NCBI GenBank assembly: GCA_019671135.1
Contig: JAHRHY010000029.1
Coordinates: 213,858 to 277,857 of the forward strand
Source: Linnemannia hyalina
Taxonomy: Eukaryota; Mortierellomycota; Mortierellomycetes; Mortierellales; Mortierellaceae
Direction of reading: 5' to 3'
DNA: 64,000 nucleotides
Position numbers and translations under genes: made by a program. Each line of letters starts with the position of its first letter. Within the stretch, counting starts at the first letter, position 1. Shown here in pieces: positions 43,861 through 54,018 of the stretch. The notes below the pieces were generated by a model. The model was not told the DNA's origin. It made no database searches and saw only the letters and a program-made list of their open reading frames with translations.

Positions 43861-46800
43861 TGTTTTTAAGTATGTGGCGGATCTAGTTCAAGAGTTGAAG
43901 GTAATTGAAAAGAAAAAGAGAGAAGAGACGGAGGAGAACCTGGTCCTTTTATGTGCTCGCTGTCTCGCTCCCATGAACGAGTTTTGGTCCTTGTCACATA
44001 ACCCTCAGGAGTTCGGCCTCTTCGCCGTAAGACATTTTTTTTAGTTCGCGCCTCACCTTTGCGCCATTCTTTCCTGTGCATAAGGCGGGGGCTTCCAAGA
44101 ATAAGTCTGGTCGTGCTAGTAAAGAAACACGGTGTCGAATCATGTCTGGTTCGCGCCGTAAAAGTGCGCAGCAACGCCCACTATCAAAAAAACTCTTACT
44201 GGAATGGCGCTTGGCAAATATGGTAAGGGAATGTATATAAAGGATCAAAAGGCGACGCCGCTATGAATGCGGCCTTTTTTCATGCCTTGTTATCTTTTAT
44301 CCCTTCATCTTTTTTTATCCTTCATCCCTTGATCTCTAACGACTGCGGACAAAGGGATATAAAGTGAGCGAGCGAGAGGCAAGGGTTAGCGCAGGGAAAA
44401 GTCTGGGGAAAAGGAGGATGATGTATTAGGGTAACCCGAGCCGGGTATATTTATAGTAGCCTAGGAGGGGGCGCAGGGGATGCGTGAGGCGACGTGTGGG
44501 CTGTGGGTGAAGGAACGAGAGTGAGAAGAGGAGGAGGGGTTTCGGATAGGGATGACGAAGGCCTAGTGAGAGGAGAAGGATGGCCGGATGTGTGTATGAA
44601 AGGCGTCGAGGGAGGAGTGGTAACTGGGATGACAGCCAGGGATGGTGTGGGAATGCTAGCGTCGATGAATCCTGTTGCATGCATGACCTTTTTTTTCTAA
44701 TTTTATCCCATGGTCTCATGGTCTTTTGTTGATTTATTACTGTTTTTACCAGATTAAGAAAACGAACTAGTTTACTCGACGACGACTAGTGCCGTAGTTC
44801 TGATATTTGGCAAGACATGAGAGCTCGGCGTGTTCTTTCGATTGATGGAAGAGGGAACCGTCTACGCCCATCGTACGAAAAGTTATGAATGAATAGCCTT
44901 ATTATTCATGGTTTGGTCATCAATTTTTTTCGTTTACCCAAAAGGAAACTATCCCGCACTCTTTTGCCTGCGGACTCTCAACATTCCTTGTAGATGAGGC
45001 ACAGTGATCCTGTAGTGAATGATGTTTTACCGGTCGGCTTCCGTCTGATGGTGAAATCTGAATGAGGAATGGATAAAAGTTGGGCGAAATGCACTTCACC
45101 GTTCATATGTGGGCATGAGATGGGTATAATTTAGACTAGCTGGCTGCCCTGGGGTGATGCGCCGCCATTCTTTTTGTGCCCCACTCTATCCGCTTTTAAA
45201 TTTGACACTCTTACGAAGAAGGCCTTCCTTGTCAAGTGTGCTTTGAATGTTCAGGGGGGTTCTCAAGCAGAACGCCCGTAACAGAGCCACGTTCGTCCCT
45301 CTTTCAAAGTCAGGTATTGTAGTTATTGTGTCTTGTTCCATGATTTTTCTCTTAATGACTCATAACCATGGACGATTGATCGCATCGTCGAAAAAAAAGT
45401 CGAGGGTTTCCAATATGTGTAATCAGTTTTTTAATATGACCCTCTCAAGCAGAACGGCCGTGGCAGAACCACGGTCGTCGCCCTTGCCAGGTATGCTTTC
45501 TTTGTTCGCGGGGTCAGCAAAAGGGATAACCTTAGGTCCGGCCTAAGGCTGCCGCTGTATTTGTAAGTGAGTGACCAATGTTTTTGACCAAGTTAATCTG
45601 TTAACCGAGTAAAAGGTTAACCATCACCATATTTCGTTCTCTCTTTTACACGCGTCATTTCACTTTTTATTCTTCTATATTTCTTCTTTCGCCTATATTT
45701 CTACGACCTCGTCAGCGTTTGTTTTAGTCATCCACCCGGACGAACCTTCGTCGGTTTCATTGCGTCGATGACCCCAAGTCAACGTCAAGTCGTGCTCTTT
45801 GTTGTTGTCAGAATTCATTTCTCTTTGTTGCTCTTGCTATTCTATCTTTTACACTTAAGATCCTCGCCTTCTCTTTCTTTCGTCTTTCTTCTTCCCCTCT
45901 CTCGTCAATGAGATCTTACATGTTCACTTCCACCCTCTCTTGTTTTCACCAACCTCATAACCTATTTATTAATGAAAACCCGGCTTCCCTCCCACTCGCT
46001 AGTGCGCCCAACCCCTATCACCCCTATCTTCGCTCACTTTTTTTATTCACACTTTCCCTTCGACTCTTTCTATTCCCTTCCACTCCCTCTTCTTGGTCGA
46101 GTTGAAGGGGTTCTTGATGTGGATCGCAAACATTGAACGGTTAACCGCCTTGAGCTCGCCGGCCTTCTCCCGGGCGTTCCCTTCCACTCTTTTCCTATTC
46201 CCTTCCACTCTTTTCTATTCCGCTGTTGTAGTAGCAAGTAGTGTGGCCAGATGGTTAAAAATGGCACTGAGAGTGAACGTTAGAATAGCATCTTCCCCCA
46301 GCTGTCTATCACATCACATTCACCTAATTCGGTCCATTTTTCTCGCCCTTCCTATCTATAATAAATTTTGTTCTTGTCGCCGCTCGAACAATATACTCCT
46401 CTGCTTTCTATCACATTCGCTATGTTGAGAACTTTTGCTGTGCATCCGAAGATCCATCTAAATTTCGTCGTCACCAATGATCTAGTTATGATCGCTCACT
46501 CTCCTTCTCCCTCCCCCTCACGCTTTGGTGGTCTAGTTGTGACCGCGTGGCACCTCTCGCCTGAGCGTCTGAGTGCTGAGTTACTATTTCCCCACATTGA
46601 CCAATTTTTTAACCCGATGAAAAGTAATGACGTCGCACCAATGTATGCACAATAAAAGATCTCTTTTCTCTTTGTCTTTCATGCCATTGACACACACCTG
46701 ACCATGCATCTTGTTACTTACTTTTTATAACTTGCAAGGTTGAATGTATTATTTGAATGGCAATGGCCTTGCTGTTTGTTTTTGTTGTGCTTGCTTGACT

Positions 46801-46879
46801 TGTTTGTTTTGGCCTTCTTGGACTGTGGCGTCGGCGGGTGATTGTTTGCCATAACGACCATCGTTCAATCTTTCGTCGT
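43861..46879. other. Intergenic stretch with small duplications
   Basis: About 3 kb without a supported gene. 44243-44275 is a diverged copy of a 28S piece (AAGGATCAAAAGGCGACG; compare 34466-34500). 45256-45315 and 45437-45491 are diverged copies of one segment (CTCAAGCAGAACG...CAGGTAT). Confidence 0.45.
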
Positions 46880-47036
46880 TGCAACAGGCGAAGACTGGGA
46901 CAGAGAAGTATAGAACGGGGACGAGAGTTGAAGCAGTGATGATTGATGCTGTTGCTGTGATACAGCTAAATATATATACAAAGTTGCCAACTAGGTTTCT
47001 AGGTGTAGTGTCATACAGAGTCAGAGATGACAGAGC
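46880..47036 (-). repeat. Truncated Ty3/Gypsy LTR
   Basis: Begins TGCAACAGGCGAAGACTGGG, as do the LTRs at 56212 and 61564, and follows them for about 157 of 207 bases at roughly 92 percent. It is cut off where foldback element 1 starts and does not resume after it. Confidence 0.85.
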
Positions 47037-48115
47037 GCTCCAATCAACCAAAACGCGATTTCGACTTTTTTTTGGAAATGTTCATTCACCAATGTACCGA
47101 ACGGCCCTCAGATTCCAGTCATTCATTCTCTTGATTCATAACCTCATTCATCACAACTTGCCTTTTTCTGCATGCACCTACATGGGATCATCGCCGGAAT
47201 TGAATGCCCGATGTTGCTTGATCAATTAATTGGATTACATGCATCACAATTTCTTTTTTTTAGCTTGCGAGGTATTTTTAGTTTCTCTCTACCTTCAAAC
47301 TTCAATGACTTACTTCCGCAATTCTGTACGACCTTCCATCAAAGTTTGGAGCTCCTAATTGAAGTCTTTGTGTTTGACCTATATGCATGACCTTACATGG
47401 GTTTAGCACGCACTGACCTGTTTTTTTTATACCGCAAGCTCAATACACTTTCTACAGATAAATTGAAAGCATGTCCATACAAAGGACATCAGGTAGGATC
47501 TAAAAGTCTTTGATGCGCGAAACCAGCCATTCTCAATAGAGTATAATATATGAAATCGTGCTAGAACCATGTAACAAAACCTACTTTAAAGATATCTTCT
47601 ATAATTGATAAGAAGTCATTCAAGTTTTCCATGCTCTAGATCCCACCTGATGTCTTCTGTATATAACTGCTTTCAATTTATCTGTAGAAAGTGTATTGAG
47701 CTTGCGGTATAAAAAAAACAGGTCAGTGCGTGCTAAACCCATGTAAGGTCATGCATATAGGTCAAACACAAAGACTTCAATTAGGAGCTCCAAACTTTGA
47801 TGGAAGGTCGTACAGAATTGCGGAAGTAAGTCATTGAAGTGTGAAGGTAGAGAGAAACTAAAAATACCTCGCAAGCTAAAAAAAAGAAATTGTGATGCAT
47901 GTAATCCAATTAATTGATCAAGCAACATCGGGCATTCAATTCCGGCGATGATCCCATGTAGGTGCATGCAGAAAAAGGCAAGTTGTGATGAATGAGGTTA
48001 TGAATCAAGAGAATGAATGACTGGAATCTGAGGGCCGTTCGGTACATTGGTGAATGAACATTTCCAAAAAAAAGTCGAAATCGCGTTTTGGTTGATCAAT
48101 TGATTGGAGCACTTT
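47036..48115. mobile_element. Foldback/MITE-like element 1
   Basis: Two arms of about 450 bases (about 47036-47505 and 47633-48115) are near-perfect inverted copies, so the same 72-residue frame appears on both strands (47172 plus and 47749 minus). The right terminus GCACTT is followed by TA. No transposase is encoded. Related in sequence to element 2 at 48837. Confidence 0.8.
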
Positions 48116-48836
48116 AATTGTTGTCTGGCGGGGCTGCAGCCGGAACGGCCAGAACACCAGGGGCAGCGTTCTGAAAGTGCTGCAACCCTTCTTGAAGGTT
48201 GTGTGCTTCCACCCTGAGATATCAACCTTAACGAACGCCGCCTTGGGTCAAACTGAGCTCTGTGACAACCAGGAACTGAACGGCTGGCTGACCTGGAACA
48301 AATATTTCCTCGAGGCTTCCGGATACTCTGAGCACGGTGCCCACAAGGTATGAGACTGGAGCGTCGTTTCGGACTTGTGGATTCCAAAGATATGCCTTCG
48401 ATACTGGTTGTTGCATCTCAGTGTCTGTCCACTCACTCCTCATTCTCTATTAAGGGTAGTAGTACTATATACTGTCATAGGGCTCAATAAAGACCCCAGC
48501 TTCTTTCTCACCATCTTCCTCTCCCCAGCTGTTCATATCACACTGGTCTCTCAGAGCGTCTAGGTCTGCCAAAAAAAGTGCGGCCCATGTTCTCTCCAGC
48601 GACCTCTCTGATGACAAATCCGGCGTGGTTGGTATAAGTATTTCGAATGATGGGACTGACAACCACTACTTCTCTGTCAAGGATGAGTGTGCTAGTAGGT
48701 CTCTGAGTCATGCTGGCTGGTGTTGAGTGTGTATTCTGGGAAGTGGTGTTGTGAGGTTTGTTTTGGGGTTGGGGTGTCGAGAGATATGGTTGCGTAAAAA
48801 GAGAGAAGATAAAACTGGTAAGGTTGCGGTCAATTT
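48116..48836. other. Spacer between foldback elements, possible coding remnants
   Basis: The minus strand near 48435-48240 reads VSYLVGTVLRVSGSLEEIFV, continuing PGQPAVQFLVVTELSLTQ, and the plus strand near 48600-48690 reads SDDKSGVVGISISNDG. Both look protein-like but are short and unassigned. Confidence 0.25.
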
Positions 48837-49696
48837 AAAGTGCTCGACAAAAATGATCACTCTTTTTGTGAATTCAGCTTTTTTTTGGAAATGCTCATCC
48901 ATCAATGTTCCGATTAACCTCCAGGTTCCTGTCGTGCATTCTCTTGATTCGTAACCTCATTCATCACCACTTGTCTTTTTCTGCATGAACCGACATCGAC
49001 TCATCGCCGGAATTGAAATGCCTGATCTCAATTGATCATTTTTGTCATTCGCCATATGTGGCGAGTGATCTCTATGTAAAATTTTACGTGGGTTTAGCAC
49101 GGAACAATCTGATTTTTTAATCCCACAAGCTCAGTACACTTTCTACACATAAATCGAATGCAGTTCCATACAAACGACGTGAGGCGTGATGTAGAAAGTA
49201 GGAAAATTACGGCACATTTATATCATATATTGAAGATATCGTTAAAGTATGTTTTACTACATGGATTTAGTATGATCTCACGCATTTTCATGATATTACA
49301 CTCTACTAAGAAAGGCTGGTCTCAAGTATCATAGACCATTAGATCACAATTGGCACGGTTTGTATGGAACTGCATTCGATTTATGTGTAGAAAGTGTACT
49401 GAGCTTGTGGGATTAAAAAATCAGATTGTTCCGTGCTAAACCCACGTAAAATTTTACATAGAGATCACTCGCCACATATGGCGAATGACAAAAATGATCA
49501 ATTGAGATCAGGCATTTCAATTCCGGCGATGAGTCGATGTCGGTTCATGCAGAAAAAGACAAGTGGTGATGAATGAGGTTACGAATCAAGAGAATGCACG
49601 ACAGGAACCTGGAGGTTAATCGGAACATTGATGGATGAGCACTTCCAAAAAAAAGCTGAATTCACAAAAAGAGTGATCATTTTTGTCGAGCACTTT
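48837..49696. mobile_element. Foldback/MITE-like element 2
   Basis: Arms of about 350 bases in inverted orientation, with termini AAGTGCTCGAC and its complement. Both ends are flanked by TA (or TTA/TAA), consistent with a TA-duplicating (Tc1/mariner-like) non-autonomous family. Some AT-rich unique sequence lies in the centre (about 49190-49340). Confidence 0.8.
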
Positions 49697-50483
49697 AAGC
49701 CACGAACTCAACAAGGTCAGCCCACCAAGTCCGTCAGGTTTTCTCCTCTTACCACCACCAGGCGTACGGCGGCCACTAAACATACTGTTACCACTCCCTC
49801 CTCTCCTTCCTCGCTTCCCATCAACAGCGATATCACCACACCCAATGCAATCGCTTCTTCTTCCCCCTCCTCTTCCTCTATTAGCAGGTGCATTAGGTGC
49901 CGTGGAAACGATCACCAAAGGTCAACAAGTCGTCGCTGCCCATACTTTAAAGGGAAGCAAACGACAAGTGCAAGGATCAGCTATTCCCAAAAGCATGCTT
50001 CCAACAACTACAAATACCTCGAAACCATCTTTGACACCGTTTCGGACGAGAGCATCCTCGCTGCACTTACTGATATTGTTCAGGATCAGGATCTAAACAC
50101 GACAAGTCAGTCTACTTTGGTGGAGAATATCGTTTGGGATCAGGATTTAAACACCACAAGTCAGTCTACTTTAGTGGAGGATGAGAACAGCGAGGATGAG
50201 TCACTTATAAGGCGGCCGCGAGTCTGGAAAAATATTTCCAATCCTGAATCAACTCTTGCCACCCAATTGGAAGGCAAAGCCAGGGACGACCAGGAAAAGC
50301 CTTTGACACGAGTTATTCCAACAACAGCATCGCAAAGCCCTTCTTCAAGTTATCCAAGTACGACGTTGGACGAGTGGGCCCCTCCGATACACTCCACTAC
50401 CATGTTGAACACTACTTCTGGATCCATGGTCATTGTATGTCCCAGTTGTTCATCCAAACTCTCACTTACAGCAGTCTTAGAGT
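49697..50483 (+). pseudogene. Ser/Thr-rich protein with zinc knuckle, cut by a transposon
   Basis: An open frame enters from foldback element 2 (its first 25 codons are element sequence, so the true start is unknown). It runs through a Ser/Pro/Thr-rich part, a CIRCRGNDHQRSTSRRCPYF motif (CX2C...H...C zinc knuckle), and a tandem 17-residue repeat (DQDLNTTSQSTLVE twice). It is then interrupted at 50484 by the left end of the DNA transposon. Proteins with such a knuckle occur in fungal transposable elements. Function unknown. Confidence 0.45.
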
Positions 50484-50877
50484 GGGAATCGTCTTGGGTC
50501 GAAATAGTTAAATATGTTATGGAATACCAATGGAAGTTGCAAGACTTTGTACAGACAATTATGGAAGGAGTTTTTAAAAAGACAACAGATATATCTATAA
50601 AGAGTACATATACAAAAGCAAAAGAATCCAAATGGACATAGTTATCTAGCAGTATTAAATTTACAAGAGCAAAACGTAAGGAGAGAGTATCAACATAAAC
50701 ATATTTTACACAACGGTAATCGGGGAGGACAAAAAGGTTGGAGCGCTTTTTTTTGGGCGAGGGAGTACACCTGTTTTCTCGTCTTTTGTTAAGCTATGCC
50801 CACCATTTTAAAACACCTACGTTCATATAACATATATAGCATTTATACGTGTGTCCACGGTGAATCTCATGCATATA
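50484..50877 (+). mobile_element. Left end of outer transposon (copy 0), first segment
   Basis: Starts GGGAATCGTCTTGGG, like the termini of copy A, and continues through the terminal repeat and leader to ATCTCATGCATATA. Copy A interrupts it there. The interrupted sequence resumes at 56117. Confidence 0.8.
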
Positions 50878-51196
50878 GGGAATCGTCTTGGGTCGAAATA
50901 GATGAATATGTTATGGAATACCAATGGAGGTTGCAAGAATTTGTACAGACAATTATGGAAGGAGTTTTTAAAAAGATAACAAATACATCTATAAAGAGTA
51001 CATATACAAAAGCAAAAGAATCCAAATGGACATAGTTATCTAGCAGTATTACAAGAGCAAAACGTAAGGAGAGAGTATCAACATAAACATATTTTACATA
51101 TCGGTAATCGGGCAGGACAAAAAGGTTGGAGCGCTTTTTTTTGGGCGAGGGAGTACACCTATTTTCTCGTCTTTTGTTAAGCTATGCCCACCATTT
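50878..51196 (+). repeat. Left terminal inverted repeat of copy A (319 bp)
   Basis: Complementary to 55385-55703. It contains an open frame from an internal ATG (50915) encoding 40 residues (MEYQWRLQEFVQTIMEGVFK and on), so each terminal repeat has a copy. Confidence 0.85.
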
Positions 51197-51372
51197 TAAA
51201 ACACCTACGTTCATATAACATATATAGCATTTATACGTGTGTCCCCGGTGAATCTCATGCATATACATCATGATGATAATGGTACCAGCTTGGTTGACAG
51301 TACATGAATTTCCTGGGAATAATTCCCATAATACTACTTATGGAAGGTATATATATTGCACATTTTAAAAGT

Positions 51373-51765
51373 TTATTCCGATAGCTCAACAACATTGGCT
51401 GTATCTAATTCTTCCTCTTGATTTACCATAAGACCACTGGCAAATCCTTTGATCAAGGCATTTATTATATAAATCTCCCTCTTCTGCTGGGAAATAATTT
51501 GGTTCATCTTATCCATTTCTTTCTCTAATTTTCTGACACGTTTCTTTAACTTCTTATTCTCATACTGTAAATCATCATCGGATTGTTGCACATCCTCATC
51601 TTTCTTACATCTCCCAGATTTCACATGCTTTCCACCATTCTTTTTTGCCTGATAGCTCTCCTTGGAAGACTTTATCTTGCATTCCTTACATGTATTTCTG
51701 GAATCATCGTAGAAATCATATGAAGGCTTCTTTTGGTTACACCTGTTGCAAATCCTTTTTGGCAT
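51373..51765 (-). CDS. Zinc-ribbon coiled-coil protein of the transposon (copy A)
   Basis: 130 residues. The N-terminus MPKRICNRCNQKKPSYDFYD continues NTCKECK, giving two CX2C pairs of a small zinc ribbon similar to those at the start of endonuclease VII-like and some large-virus proteins. A basic patch and then a heptad-rich coiled coil (YENKKLKKRVRKLEKEMDKM) follow, with a hydrophobic and acidic tail. It is likely a DNA-binding dimer that helps recognise the element ends. Copies in elements 0 and C are nearly identical. It is transcribed away from the 90-residue gene. Confidence 0.7.
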   Translation of the reverse strand: MPKRICNRCNQKKPSYDFYDDSRNTCKECKIKSSKESYQAKKNGGKHVKSGRCKKDEDVQQSDDDLQYENKKLKKRVRKLEKEMDKMNQIISQQKREIYIINALIKGFASGLMVNQEEELDTANVVELSE

Positions 51766-51960
51766 ATTAGGCGGAATGGTGATCTCTTGATACTTGATAT
51801 ACCACGTTTTTTCCCGGGAATATTTCTCTCAATGTTTGTGTTTGAGGGCCATATACAACAATATCTAATATAGATGTCAAGTTGTATCTATTCAAGGGAG
51901 TAATTGACAAAGCAGTACATTATGGAACACGGATCTTAAAGTCTTAACTCCGTAATTATT

Positions 51961-52233
51961 ATGCCCAGGCCATCACGTTTAACTAAATCGCGCCAGCGGG
52001 AAGTTGTTGCCGATTTTATCTATGCAAAGAATCTGGAATTGTGTATGTTTATCTATTTGGATGAATTTCTGGACTATCATCGTAATCTCTTTCCACAAGA
52101 CGCCACTACATTTGGGACAAACGGCATAAAGAAACTATTGGAGGCATCCTATCAACTCATCCGTGAGAAAATACGTAATGCGGGATTGCTTACAAATAAG
52201 GATGCTGGTGAATACATGCTTAGAAGAAACTGA
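51961..52233 (+). CDS. 90-residue helical protein of the transposon (copy A)
   Basis: MPRPSRLTKSRQREVVADFI is followed by helical segments (LELCMFIYLDEFLDYHRNLF, IKKLLEASYQLIREKIRNAG). The copy in element 0 (62385-62657) has about 81 percent identical residues over the same length. Conservation in two copies shows it is a real gene. Its small size, basic start and helices would suit a DNA-binding accessory protein, but no family is recognised. Confidence 0.65.
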   Translation: MPRPSRLTKSRQREVVADFIYAKNLELCMFIYLDEFLDYHRNLFPQDATTFGTNGIKKLLEASYQLIREKIRNAGLLTNKDAGEYMLRRN

Positions 52234-52279
52234 CAACCTAAATCTTACACTTTTTAAAACCTTAAGTATACCTTTTATT

Positions 52280-53983
52280 ATGTCGCTAACAAAAGAATCT
52301 ATTGTAAATACAGCTTTCAACGAAGTTTCCCACTTGCTGTCAAATGTGGGTAGCCTAAAGTCTGCTCCACCTGGAAGTATAGAGAGAAAAGGGTTTACTA
52401 AGTTTTCGAAGCTCTTCTGCGATTCCATCATCTTTTGGGGTATATATAATTTTGCTGACAATTCCACTAAAGGTACGGCAATTGGAAAGTACATTGCGGA
52501 ACTGCGCGATGCATTTAACCACATGGATTTAGATGTGGAATCCGTAAAGTTTTTGGATGCTAGGGCTGTTAAAATGGATGACAACTATTTTTCTGCACGC
52601 ATGGTCAAACGCCATAGAAGGCTGTTTGTTGGAAAGGAATACCAGCATGGCTTTATTACCATTAAGGTTTCTCTAGATTTTTCACGAGCTAAGATTGTTG
52701 TGCCAATTTTGGACGGCATGTTGCCTATCTTGAACGAGAGTGGCATTGCTTTACATGACATAGACTTCGCCTATGATTGTACGCGTATTACCACACGGTT
52801 TTATGTAGAGAAATTACTAAAAGAAGGTAATAATACGGAAATTGTAGATGATTTAGGAAGAGTTGGACATCATTGCATTTCATGGAGAAGTTTAGAAGAT
52901 GATAGAAAGAATATCCGATATAAGGTGTATAACAAATTTGTTCAGATTTTGGAAAGTGCCGAGGTGCGAAAGAGCCTTGGTTCACGTTTGGAGGATTTGG
53001 TGGAGAAAGAAACAGCATTTGGACGACGAGTTAAAAAATATAAAAAGCATGGTTATAGTCGTATCGAGCTGACGTTTGAAGGTTCATCTTTGAGATCTCT
53101 TCAGTCATATCAAGACGAAATGGACAAGACAAAGAATCTCTTGAAGAAATGTAAAACATTTAAATGTTCCTTTGAGATGCAGTGGGAGGAACGTGCAAAA
53201 TGCATTACCTCGATGGTGGCTGTACATTTTCCACATGAGAAACTGTTTGCTTATTGTCACTGGTGGAATTCGGTAACCTCTAAGAAGTATGGATATATGT
53301 GGCAAAACTTTAAGAACCCCGAGCTTATTACACTTTTGCTGGCTAACTATTCCTTTAACGATAGACCTATATACTTTGTGGAAGGACATGTAAAAGAGGT
53401 AAATGGGAAAGAGAAAGTTATTTTGGGCGAAATAAGGACATTTAAGCGCGAGCCTGGATGTACTGCCATTACACTAGTTGCTGGCTCGCAAAAAGGAATG
53501 TTTCCTTCAAGGGATGCATCTCCTAATGTCATTCGTAAATTTAGCAAAGTTGGAATTGTGGAAGTTGACAACATCTCTATTGCCTGGCCAAAGCGTGTTC
53601 ATAACAGGTATAGTGCCCCACTTGCAGATATCTTCGAATATGATGAAGATACAGTAGACACAAATGTATTACATCTGAAAACTATTCATGTTTCGATGTA
53701 TACTGCAGCCCACCAAATTTTAGAGCCTGATGAAGAGTATACCATTGTGGCGGCCGGTCTCAAAGAATTTCGTTCTGAACGTCGTTGGCATTTTATTACA
53801 GCATGTGGCATAAAGGTGCGCGAAGGAAAATCGTTGGCAAAGATTTGGAGACCATGGCGTGTGGAGCATCTTCAAGGTCTACAGAGAATTGGTAGTGTGA
53901 AAGGTGTGCCGTTCATGACATTTCGAGCGATTAGAGTGGTTAATTCACATAATATACTTGATATGAAGTGCGAGCGCGTTTGA
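52280..53983 (+). CDS. Candidate Rep_trans-like replication initiator (567 residues)
   Basis: The start ATG at 52280 is chosen because the second copy begins at the same codon (62703); upstream codons of the open frame are not conserved. Around residues 158-170 lies ALHDIDFAYDCTRITTR, then at 213-220 YKVYNKFVQ and at 258-269 HGYSRIELTFEG. This order (D-x-D, Y-x-K, R-x-E) is what rolling-circle initiators of the Rep_trans/RstA type show, with the Tyr as the nicking residue. No HUH pair or helicase motif is visible. The C-terminal 200 residues are of unknown fold. Many differences from the second copy are silent, so the gene has been under selection. The Rep call is an inference from motifs only. 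Confidence 0.5.
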   Translation: MSLTKESIVNTAFNEVSHLLSNVGSLKSAPPGSIERKGFTKFSKLFCDSIIFWGIYNFADNSTKGTAIGKYIAELRDAFNHMDLDVESVKFLDARAVKMDDNYFSARMVKRHRRLFVGKEYQHGFITIKVSLDFSRAKIVVPILDGMLPILNESGIALHDIDFAYDCTRITTRFYVEKLLKEGNNTEIVDDLGRVGHHCISWRSLEDDRKNIRYKVYNKFVQILESAEVRKSLGSRLEDLVEKETAFGRRVKKYKKHGYSRIELTFEGSSLRSLQSYQDEMDKTKNLLKKCKTFKCSFEMQWEERAKCITSMVAVHFPHEKLFAYCHWWNSVTSKKYGYMWQNFKNPELITLLLANYSFNDRPIYFVEGHVKEVNGKEKVILGEIRTFKREPGCTAITLVAGSQKGMFPSRDASPNVIRKFSKVGIVEVDNISIAWPKRVHNRYSAPLADIFEYDEDTVDTNVLHLKTIHVSMYTAAHQILEPDEEYTIVAAGLKEFRSERRWHFITACGIKVREGKSLAKIWRPWRVEHLQGLQRIGSVKGVPFMTFRAIRVVNSHNILDMKCERV

Positions 53984-54018
53984 GAGGTTTTTAAAAACTT
54001 TGGAAAGACTTTTGTTAA

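Noticed and set aside
44426..44719. Pro/Leu-rich minus-strand frames
   Set aside because: No homology, no signal or motif, and short; composition of a GC-rich island explains them.
47172..47967. Two near-identical 72-residue proteins on opposite strands
   Set aside because: They are the two arms of a palindromic element, not a gene pair.
49628..49696. ATG at 49628 as the start of the zinc-knuckle gene
   Set aside because: The first 25 codons belong to the right arm of foldback element 2 (the left arm at 48837-48905 encodes the same peptide on the other strand), so the true start was displaced or lost.
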